Shown here piece by piece: positions 48,384 to 58,300 of a stretch of DNA of 64,000 bases. The position numbers and the translations under genes were made by a program. The stretch comes from Brevipalpus yothersi. Lineage: Eukaryota; Arthropoda; Arachnida; Trombidiformes; Tenuipalpidae. The DNA lies in assembly GCA_003956705.1 (NCBI GenBank), contig QZCP01000068.1, positions 62,001-126,000 on the forward strand, in the 5' to 3' direction. The notes under the pieces are model-generated. The model saw only the letters and a program-made list of their open reading frames with translations. It was not told the DNA's origin and made no database searches. Each line of letters begins with the position of its first letter. Positions within the stretch are counted from its first letter, which is position 1.

Positions 48384-50246
48384 TCAGGAAGGCGGAATAA
48401 AATTCACTTTACCCATAAATAAGATCAAATTTGATCGAGTATCTCGTATAAGAAATAGGAATGGTCTGTTGAGCATAAATTGTGGAGCTCGTCTTCGAGT
48501 ACCAATTTCGGCAATTGTGGACGCGGCAGCCCTTGAGCCTTCCTCATCGATTAGTAGGACAGTTTTGTGTCTTGCTTGACGGACAAACAATTCCTTATGA
48601 TCACTCATTTGTGAGAAATTAGCTGATTGCGGTGAGAATGCAGCTTTCATGCCAAGATATTCCAGAGGTTTCAACAGATCATATTGTGCTTCCAGTGATA
48701 GTCGAGGCATTGCAAATTCCAATACAGTTTCACTCATACCCTGGATAATGTCATCGATCATATCGAGGTCCACCTCCGATTGAAATTTGCTTGATGCCTG
48801 TCCGGTGGGATCAGTGTGATTGTCCGGCAGAATGGCAACGAAACTTAATTTACCCGATGAGTAGGGTACTTCGGCCACACATGCATGATGCTTTTCATGA
48901 TCACAATTGAACATGAATGGTCCTGTCTGGAACATGGTGTCAACCTGGCTTACACTGCCATCAGCATTGGTGAACGGCATTTTGGTGGTAAATTGTGGCA
49001 TGAATGGTCTATTCCAGATACCCTTGAAGTAGAATGCATTCACCAAAATCAATCGAGTCAATGGATCGGGAGGTTGATCGAGAATCTGATTGATTGCACC
49101 GAGAGTTCGTCGGCGAACTTTTTCATTCAAAAATTCCATAACCCATACTGGATCACTGGCAAAATTAACTTTCTCCAGCTCAGCCAGATAATAGGTTCGA
49201 ATTTTATCAATAAATCGTGTGGCCACTTTCACCTGATTATCGACCAATATTGCGTTCATAGATTCGATCATATTTTTTCGTCCAGATAATTTTAACAGAT
49301 CATGCATAATATCTCGAAATGCTTCATTGATCTGATCTTGTGTCATACCTTTCAGTGAGAGCAAATTGATCATCTCATTTTGAGTGGATGATGATGAGCC
49401 TGAATAGACAATCAACAAAGTGCTAAATAAACTTATTGGTGAAAGAAGTAAATTCTTCTTCTCTGGACCGTTCAATTCTTCCAAAGCTCGAAGTAACTTA
49501 ATGCCCAAATCATTGTTCGATTCGATGATATTCGATTTATCTTGTGATATTTCCGTTCGACTGGGTGGAAAAACAGCAGGTTCTTCGTTGATTGGAATTG
49601 GAATCGGTTTAGGCTTTTTGTTTTTGTTTCTTCTTGGCTTGGACGATGAAGATGATGGAGTTGATTTTCTTTCGGATTGTGATTGTGATTCAGAAATTGA
49701 TGATGGTGTGAATGGTTCACTGTTGGGTTCGGTTGAAGATTGGTGGAGATCAATCGGTGGTGGTATCGTGTCCACACGTGGTGCGGGTGACGTTGTGGAG
49801 GGTTGAATCTGTGGATCAGCAGTTGGTGATTCTGAATTGACAGGTTTACTCTTGGTTCTGGACTCAAGTACATCAGGTTGAACAGAATTAAGATTCACTC
49901 CAGAAGCTTCCGTTGAAATGGGTGATGTGGATGGAGGAGTAGAAGATGAGCTGATGGAGGCATCATCCGAAGCCTTTGTGGTGGAAGATGTTGATCTCCT
50001 ACGATTAGAACCTCTTCTTCTGGGCTTAATTTTGGGTCCACGGATAGGTCTAGGCAATTTGGTTGTTGTCGACTCATCATTACTTTCGGTGGTTGTTACT
50101 CGTTTCGAGGCGATTGTGGTTGTTTCTTCATCTTCCGATGGTTCCTGAGATTGAGATCTGATTCTCCAACCAGATGTGGATATTACCAAAAAAGTGACCA
50201 CAATAGCGATTATCATGAGAACATGTTGATTTCGTATGGTAGCCAT
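48384..50246 (-). CDS. Serpin with long Ser/Thr/Pro-rich N-terminal region, 620 aa
   Basis: Serpins are suicide inhibitors of serine proteases. Single-exon frame starting MATIRNQHVLMIIAIVVTFL, a signal peptide or signal anchor. Residues about 30-240 are disordered Ser/Thr/Pro with basic patches (RRRGSNRRRS, KPRRNKNKKPKP), then a complete serpin fold: NLLLSPISLFSTLLIVYSGS, LILVNAFYFKGIWNRPFMPQ, SFVAILPD, FAMPRLSLEAQYDLLKPLEY, LGMKAAFSPQSANFSQ, and RPFLFLIRD near the end. The reactive loop EEGSRAAASTIAEIGTRRRA has the small-residue hinge of an inhibitory serpin; by standard numbering P1 is Arg584, in an Arg triplet, pointing to a trypsin- or furin-like target. P13 is Arg, where Glu is usual. 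The core has ordinary length; the 200-residue N-terminal region is the odd part. The gene has no introns. Confidence 0.92.
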   Translation of the reverse strand: MATIRNQHVLMIIAIVVTFLVISTSGWRIRSQSQEPSEDEETTTIASKRVTTTESNDESTTTKLPRPIRGPKIKPRRRGSNRRRSTSSTTKASDDASISSSSTPPSTSPISTEASGVNLNSVQPDVLESRTKSKPVNSESPTADPQIQPSTTSPAPRVDTIPPPIDLHQSSTEPNSEPFTPSSISESQSQSERKSTPSSSSSKPRRNKNKKPKPIPIPINEEPAVFPPSRTEISQDKSNIIESNNDLGIKLLRALEELNGPEKKNLLLSPISLFSTLLIVYSGSSSSTQNEMINLLSLKGMTQDQINEAFRDIMHDLLKLSGRKNMIESMNAILVDNQVKVATRFIDKIRTYYLAELEKVNFASDPVWVMEFLNEKVRRRTLGAINQILDQPPDPLTRLILVNAFYFKGIWNRPFMPQFTTKMPFTNADGSVSQVDTMFQTGPFMFNCDHEKHHACVAEVPYSSGKLSFVAILPDNHTDPTGQASSKFQSEVDLDMIDDIIQGMSETVLEFAMPRLSLEAQYDLLKPLEYLGMKAAFSPQSANFSQMSDHKELFVRQARHKTVLLIDEEGSRAAASTIAEIGTRRRAPQFMLNRPFLFLIRDTRSNLILFMGKVNFIPPS

Positions 50247-51081
50247 TATCACTTTAGACAACCGAAAAATGTTGTGATAAAAAAAGTATGCAAAGTAACA
50301 AGAATTTTGAATTGATGATTTGCAAATTTTTTTGCACTCACTTTAACTGACTAACTAAAGAGAAAAAAACAAAAAGTGAACAAAATATTGTCGTTGAAAC
50401 GTCAAAGAATATTGCATGTATGATCAGATTATGGTGATTTACGTTGGAAAACTGTTAACGATGATCAGGATGCTGCTCTTCCTCCGGAAGTAGAATCACG
50501 AATAATTTTTTTCACCCTGTTCTTCTTTTTCTCTCTCTCTTTCCAAAGATCGATATGGAAGTGAATGATGACGACAGATGAGAGCAAAATTTTATCCCGA
50601 AAAGATTGAAGAATAAGTAGAAGGAAAAGAAGAACGTAACAATCGAATGTATACAATCAAGTGTAGACACTCAATGAGAATGGAGAGCTTCCGTTGATGA
50701 CCGTGAAATAAAGATCAGCATGAGGTTGAATGATGGTCAAGTACGTGTGTGTGTGTGGATCTTATTTCTAGCGATCGGGGAAGTATAGAAGTGAAAAAAA
50801 AAGAAAATGTTACTGACAATAATGATGCTAGACTACAATGGATCGAAAATATTTCGCGAGCATCTTGATACATCGATGTAAGATGATGATGAAGGGAAGA
50901 TATTCTCAAATCTGAATTGATGTCTTGAAATTTTTGCAAACTGGTTTCTTTTTTCCTCTCTCTTATAAACTTCACACACAGGTTGGCAAAGGAAGTGAGC
51001 CCTTTTTCTAACACATATCAAAACATCGACGTTTTTTTCTCTTCTCAACAGCCCTCAGGCGGGCTTCCTTTTCTTCGTCAC

Positions 51082-51124
<43 letters not shown>

Positions 51125-52761
51125 AGCATCTTCCTCTTCTTCTCTCTCTCTTCAGATTTCATCATGATCGAGCCAAACGCCCTTATATTTTCCAAAAGAT
51201 TCTGATGTGATTCAAATCGATCATGATTGGCTTCTATCAATGGGTTTTTACACACACAGTTTGAAAGCTTGAACTTTTTTGCTCTCTCTTTATTTCCATT
51301 TGGCGTGGGTGCCTCTCACTTGATCCCTGTTCTTATCACAAGTGGTATTCAAAATTTTTCACAATGGTTTAGCTTTACCCTGATCAATGGCCAGAAGAAA
51401 AGGAGGAGGATGAGGCGGAGGAGGTTTTGGCCTTCTTCAATTTTCTTCAATTTGAAATAAAGCCAATCGTGAATAGTGGATGCATACTATTTCCAATTAG
51501 ACCATCAAGTTCAAAGGGGATAGAAAAAAAAATCGGAAGTTCAATCATACAATCGCGTTAGTAGGATGCTCACTAATAAAGGTAAAGTTTCTATCAAACT
51601 TATCATGTTTTTATCGGAAAATAGAACTACAGAACAGATTAAGGGAAGAATACTGGATGAAGAATACAGATGAGAAGGAATACAATGAAAAGTTTTCATG
51701 CTTTAAAACCTGTGGGTTTTAGAATCATAATTGCCGATAGTCAAAAAAATTCTCAAATTGCATTCTCCTTTGAACTTTGCAATCTTATTTTTTTACTAAG
51801 AGATTCTGTTAATCAATCATCAATCTCATCCATCTCAACCATTTTGCTTGAAGTTGACTTTTACCTCGTCACAATTTTTTTCTAGGAGCTCAAAATCCTT
51901 CACATTACTTTTCCCTACCTTTGAAAAAGAATTATCCACTTCAGGTATTTAAAGCTAATAAAAAAATACGTATTGACCATTGACCAAGAAATACATGTAG
52001 TTCCAAGAAGTTTTATCATGAGATTTTTTGATAAAGCCAGGTCGATGCATTGAAATTGTCGAAAAACAAACTTTATTGCAAAACTAGTGAATACTGGGTT
52101 CCAATTTGAATCAAACCGGTCATCATCATAATATCTAGGTGCTTACATACCCAGTTTTTCATTATGGCAATCATAGTTAAAATGAGATAAAAATATCCCA
52201 AGAATTACCCTGATGGCTACCAATTTATGGCAACCTTGTATCGAAAGCTAAAATTGGTCAGCTGATTTGTGAATTATGCTTGCATGCATATTTCATATCA
52301 TTTTCTGTGGAAAACCATGTATTCTTCGGAAAACACTTTGCGACTGTCCATATATATAAAAAAAATTCAAATAAAAAGTAGCATATGTGAGTTAAATCAG
52401 GTTAAAAGGTTGAAAGTGAACTTAATGGTGTAGAGAGAGAAAGACTACTTTTTGAGGCCACAATAAGGAAGTATCTTTCTGTCTTCGATATGATAAAAAG
52501 AGAGAGAAAGAAAGAACTTCGTGTGTATCGAAAAGTGACCGAGAACGAGATACAGGAGATAGAGCATGGTATGGTATGGCAGACTGGGATAACGGTCAGT
52601 CGAATTCGAATGAACATATCAAGTCGCATGTGACCGTTATTTGTACGTATGAAATAGCAAATAGTTCACTGAGTTTGAATGTGAAGTTTGATTGCGAATT
52701 GTGTTCCCTCAGAGTGTGTTGAAAAGCTCATGACAAAAATTTTGGACTTTTGTGTAACAAC
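50247..52761. other. Intergenic stretch, divergent promoters
   Basis: Lies between the start of the serpin (-) and of the oxygenase-like gene (+). It holds a (CT)n run at 51085-51121 and a GA-rich stretch near 51395-51425. Open frames here are short and unlike protein. Confidence 0.55.
51085..51121 (+). repeat. (CT)n microsatellite
   Basis: CT run of about 18 units between the serpin and the oxygenase-like gene. Confidence 0.93.
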
Positions 52762-54207
52762 ATGGCACCAAATAGTTCGGAAAAAAATCGTACCATCATC
52801 AGGAACGGTGATAAAAGGGGTGAAAGTGATGAAAGTACTAGTGAAAATTTGGTGAAAAAAGAGACCACAAGTGAAGGGTTCCGTTACTATGGACCAAAAC
52901 TCGAAGAGAGATGGACATACTTGTGGACAACAGGTAAACAGACTCCCGGAGTTGTGCCCGATAGGAATCCATTGGAAAATCCCCCAGAATGGTTTGATCT
53001 TGATCGATTCACTAAAGCTCAACAGCTCGCGAAAAAGTATTACTTGAGGTGAGTAGGAATGTTGTCAGTGATGATGTTAAATATGATTGATGAGTGTTCA
53101 GAGGAATTCGAATTTGACTCAGAATTTCACATCAACATGAAAAGTGATTCTAAGTTGTAAGTGAAAAATATGTTTTTCAATTACTTCAATCTAGTCTTAA
53201 TATTGCCCATTTTATCGGCAATATTCTTCTGGTCCTATTACCTCGTATAACGGTTCCAATATTTGCAACTGGTCGATCGTCAACCGTTTACATGGTTTTC
53301 CTGCGAATATTGTCTACCGTTCGACATGTTGATTGCTGGTATAAAGCTAATCCATTTGATAAAACCACAGAGACCCACAAATCGTTAGCAAAAGTTAGGC
53401 GTGCTTGTCATTTGAATGTTTCAAAATTGATGAACGAAAAATATCCTCTCAAAGATGATCTCTGGCTGAGTCAATTCGATATGGTCATGACACAATGGTC
53501 ACTCATTGGGCCAGTTGCCGTTAGACCGAAACAGTGTGGCTTCCATAATACAACCAAGTAAGTTTGTGAATATCATGAATGTTCGATGATTTTGCAACAC
53601 TAATGATGAGTCTGTTTTTCCAACACTTTTCCTGATAAATAGAGAAGAGTTTGAGGAATATATTTATTTTTGGAGAGTCATTGGATATTGTATGGGTATC
53701 GAAGATCGTTTCAATTGTTGCCTAGATTATGAAAATTATCAAGAGGCTATCGATTTTATGCACATTTGCTTTGAAAGAGGATACAAGCCTCATCTGGATA
53801 AGCCATGTCTAATCGTTCGAGCTGCTATGGAGCTGACAGAAGGCGTTTTTCTTGGTCTCAATTTTATCATTCCAAAAAGTATCATATCTTACGAAGGTTT
53901 CATGAAATATTGGTACGAAGCATTGGAAGTGCCTCATGATATCAAGCTAGACTCAATAACAGCCAAGATATCCTATGGACTACAAGTGATTCTCACAGAT
54001 TATCTGCTGAAATTTCCAATCATCTATAATGCATTTTCTACCATGTATTTCCGCATGCTGGACATGTTATACGTGAAAGTGAATCAAGTTCGTGATGCAA
54101 TCAATCAAAAATACAAAGACACAAAGTACGAGATACCCAATGAATGTGGCATATACAGTATCGAAAACAAGCTGTATCGACCAAATATTCAAGAATTGCA
54201 GATGTAA
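52762..54207 (+). CDS. mpaB/rubber-oxygenase-type (DUF2236) protein, 404 aa
   Basis: Three exons (52762-53048, 53195-53557, 53643-54207), both junctions in phase 2, with GT-AG borders. The mature order is a polar N-terminus, YYGPKLEERWTYLWTTGKQT, FDLDRFTKAQQLAKKYYLRS-type helix, LNIAHFIGNILLVLLPRITV (hydrophobic), a His-rich central helix (STVRHVDCWYKANPF, AKVRRACHLNVSKLM), FDMVMTQWSLIGPVAVRP, YIYFWRVIGYCMGIEDRFNC, then a C-terminal helical domain. WRVIGYxxGIEDRFN is characteristic of the arthropod proteins annotated with the ER-bound oxygenase mpaB/rubber oxygenase (Lcp-like) domain, which bind heme in the bacterial members. Substrate in animals is unknown, and the exact heme ligand cannot be fixed by eye. 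Length is typical. Confidence 0.85.
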
Positions 54208-54275
54208 ATCACAAATCACAGAAAAATTTCAAATCAAATTTGATCAAAAATTCAAAGACTCTTAAAATTATAACC

Positions 54276-54281
54276 AATAAA
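54276..54281 (+). terminator. Poly(A) signal AATAAA of the oxygenase-like gene
   Basis: AATAAA 69 nt beyond the TAA stop. Confidence 0.6.
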
Positions 54282-54588
54282 ACTGGGTTCAACTCACCAA
54301 AAAAGAAAATCTGATCTTCAAGCTTTAACCTTCTTATATTTCTTTTCATGACCGACTAATACTTATTAGCACACCAAAATCAAAGTCAACTATCATGAAA
54401 AATTTTTTATCTTTCCGGAAGAAGAATATCACCAAAATTTCCCCTCAGGACATATCTGATCTCGATTTTCGAATTCTTACTCAACTCGAAGTTCGAATTC
54501 AAGTTCTTCTTTTTTTCTCTGAACTTTGTTCTAGAACGTAAACACAAGATGGCGCTTCGCATTAGTACTACTATCGAATATATTAGTA

Positions 54589-54787
54589 CAGTCAACCATC
54601 TCTTATTCGAACAGTCCCTTAATCGAACAGAAAAGCGCCATCTAGCGTCAATTAGCTTCTCTACCTGCCTTTCGCGCTGCTTTAGCAATATGAAATTGTT
54701 ATACGGTCCCTCAGAAAACCCCGGAAAAAACTCTGCCACCTATCGGATCTGAACACCCAAAGTGTTCGGATAAGAGATGGTTGACTG
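54589..54787. mobile_element. Pogo/Tigger-like MITE, 199 bp, flanked by TA
   Basis: The left end is CAGTCAACCATCTCTTATTC and continues GAACA; the right end read in reverse complement is CAGTCAACCATCTCTTATCC and continues GAACA. That is a terminal inverted repeat of about 26 bp with one mismatch, flanked on both sides by TA, the target-site duplication of Tc1/mariner/pogo elements. CAGT at the termini is typical of the pogo group. The interior is non-coding, so it would need a transposase supplied elsewhere. The near-identical ends suggest recent activity. Confidence 0.88.
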
Positions 54788-55302
54788 TATTGCGCAATAT
54801 TCGATCGAATTGAAGATGAGTTCGAAGAGAGAAGACGAATATAAAATCTGATCAAATATTGTGATTATGATGTGAAAATGATTAAAATTTGGAAATACTC
54901 AATGGGTTAAGTTGTGGGGCTATATTGTTATCATATTAATTGATAAGTTTTGCATGCATTTTTGGGTTCGATTGTGGAATTTTTCTTTAGTATTGAAGAT
55001 TTTCTAATATCATATTGATATTCGATCTCTCTTTCGCTCTCTCTCTCCAAATCATCATGATGGTTCAAATAATAGTTGTCCATTTAATCAACTTCCTTCC
55101 CAAAATTCATTCTACTACAATTGACTGCCAATCCATATATTCATCGAGTAGTGATTAATACATAAATAGTGATAAATAATAACTGTGCATACATACATAT
55201 ATGCACACACATCAATACATCTCGGTCCTTCTTTACAATTTGTTTGCCATGTGTTGAGAAAAGGTTAATGTTGTTTACATCTTTTTGCTAAAATTTACCG
55301 TT

Positions 55303-58300
55303 ATGTTAGGCCGAAAACAAAGTATTCGCCGAGGCGATATGATGATCGTTGATTACGGTCCAGAAGAGACATTTAACGAAAGTACCGATATTGAATGGGT
55401 AAACAAGCCATGGGTTAAACGATTTTTGCGACTTTGCGCTCTTATGTCCCTTATATCCGTGATTCTCAATACTCCACATACTTACCATGCCAGTCACTTG
55501 TTAAATTATATCACTTTTGTTATTGATGTGATCGTTACATTAAGCTTTACCGCTGAAATGGTTGCCAAAATTCACATGAGAGGCTTACTTTTGGGAGAAG
55601 GAGCCTACTTTCGAGATAAATGGTGCCAATTTGATGCAGTTTTGGTTATGTTTCATTGGTTCTCCATAATATTGCATGTGAGTAATGTGTGTTTTTTGTG
55701 TCCACAAATTGAATTGCATACTTTACAGCTAATTTTGCAATTTTTGCAATAGTCTCTTTATTTGAGTATAATATTGAGAAATGTTGTGAAAATCAAAAAT
55801 AGAGAAAGAATCTGGTCAAATTTCACTGAATATATTTCATTCATGCGATACAGATAGTTTTATCATAAGAGGTAGAAATAGATCAGATATGCCGGCTAAC
55901 TGATTTCCTTTATGAGCTAGATTTTTGCATACTGACTGGAATTTCAGATGGAAATCTTTTTCCAATAACTTACAAGATTGATATCGAATGAGTTAAATAA
56001 TAAAATGAAGCAAAATTAAATTGCAAGAGTTGAATATATTAACCAAATCCAGTTGATGCGCCATCATGGGAAAACGAATAACTCTCAGATAGATGATTGC
56101 TCACGTAAAAACGTTTCGAATTGGAAGATTTCAGATTATCCACTATCCATAACCTCCAAATCCTCCATAACCACCCATTATAATGATATCACCCTTCCTT
56201 CCTTTGCCTTGAGACACAAGTCCACCACCCATACCACCAAAACCTCCATAACCACCGAGAATAATAATATCACCATAACTAGCCAAAACTTTGGGAACAA
56301 ACCAATAGATGAACACCATAATCAGACTTATGACACGAGATTTGTACATAATCACAAGAGAAAAAAGAGTTACCTCTCACTTTCATCAATTTTTCTCACA
56401 AATTTCGACAGTAAAATAAGATCAAAATGTTCGAACATCAGCCTTAAGTACGAATCAGTGAAACATGAACCAAGACCATATCGTTCCAATAAATTCGGAA
56501 AAGATAGAAAGTTGATTCGAGAATCACTTTTCCGTGAATTGAGAGCCTCATTTTTTGCTCACTTGCGTGATGATTAAGTGATCTGCAACAATTCTCCTTC
56601 CACCCTTAATTACCGTAATGAATCATAACATTCACATTGGATCATCCATCAGAATCTTTTATTTCCCAAAAAAATCATCAGAGCACGTTTTCTCAGGTCA
56701 TCTACTGTACATTCAAAAATTTTAGACCGGAATAGAGACTCAAATCTTGAAAGAAGCCATTCTTGAATGACTTAAAGAATGAATGATCTTCTTGGCCAAC
56801 TTTAACACAAAAAAACTTTTTTTTTCCTTTTATTGTTGGATCGACTTGAAACAAACCTCTAATAAGGTTCTTTATCAATGCTTGGCGCTTTTAATTGCAT
56901 TTATAGTCTTTTTGGTTCATTTGATGCAAAACATCCCAGAGCCAAAACGCTATTCAAATGTAAATAAAACACTGTAACAACTTCTTAGAAGAGGCTTGGT
57001 CTCTGCAATATTGAATTTTTTCAACAGATCACTCAGTATACTATTCTACCTCTCATCTCTATAGCATTGGGAAGAATTGCAATTTTTATAAGAATTTTCA
57101 ATTAAATATGAGCACTGAACAGTGGTTAAACCACACATCACAAGTTTTTTTTAATTAACATACCCTAATTTGATACCTCTCTCTCTCCATGTTTATTCCT
57201 ACAGTCTTTGGAGAATACCGATATTGTGTCAAGAAGAGAAGCATACTATTCATTTGTTCGAGCTCCTCGTCCGCTCATCATGATACGATTCATTCGAGTT
57301 TTCCTCAAATTTTCCATGCCAAAATCACGTATCAAACAGATATTCAAGCGATCAAGTCAACAAATATACAACGTCACACTATTTTTTCTATTTTTCATGA
57401 CATTATATGGCCTACTAGGAGTACAATTATTTGGCACACTGATGAGACACTGTGTTCGCAATGGTACCGATCCACACAAAGTATTTCTCACCGATTTGGC
57501 CATTCCTGATTCACACTGTTCCCATGATGAAATTCATGGCCACAAGTGTCCTGATGGAATGGTATGCTTGGAACTTGAGATCGATAAACGCCACGCGGGA
57601 TTCAGTGGTTTCGATAATATTGCATACAGTTTTTTTACCGTTTATCAGGCGTCTGGACAGGAAGGTTGGGCACCATTAATGTATCAGGCATTAGATTCAG
57701 TTCCAGCATGGAGAGCCACAGCATACTTTACCACACTGATATTTTTTCTTGCCTGGTTGGTTAAAAATGTATTCATTGCCGTTATAACGGAAACATTCAA
57801 CGAAATTCGAGTCCAATTTCAGCAGATGTGGGGTGAAAGGGTTGCCATTGCACCGGAAGCAACACCCCAAATTTTGCGTGGAGATGATGCTGGATGGAAG
57901 CTAATTGAGCTTGATGAAAATCAAACTGGTGGACGATGGCGAGCACCTAGATTCATTCGAGCATTCATACAGACTGCTGTATTCCAGGTGATTGTTATGG
58001 TTGCCATTATATTTGATGCTGTATCGGCGGCAAGTGTTTCATTTCAGCATGATGGACGACCTCGTGAACAATTTTATCGCCAATATTATGTGATCGAGGT
58101 GATCATGACGATCATATTTGATCTTGAAATGCTACTTAAAGTGTGGTGTTACGGGTTCAAAGGTTATTATAGGCTGGCATTTCATAAATTTGAACTAGGT
58201 CTATGTGTTATGACCACACTGCACATTATTCCCGATTTATTTTTATCATTTTTGGCTTTTTTTCAAGTATTACGAATTGTTCGCCTCATGAAAGCATCGC

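Larger units (their letters stand above)
54208..55302. other. Intergenic stretch with the pogo-like MITE
   Basis: Between the oxygenase-like gene and NALCN. Contains a poly(A) signal, the MITE at 54589-54787 and AT-rich DNA, including the probable NALCN 5' flank or 5' UTR. Confidence 0.55.

Noticed and set aside
56053..56577. 174-codon + strand frame in the first NALCN coding intron
   Set aside because: Its Thr/Ser/Ile-rich sequence over 56143-56349 is the complement of the Gly-repeat gene on the minus strand, and it has no family resemblance. NALCN splicing skips it.
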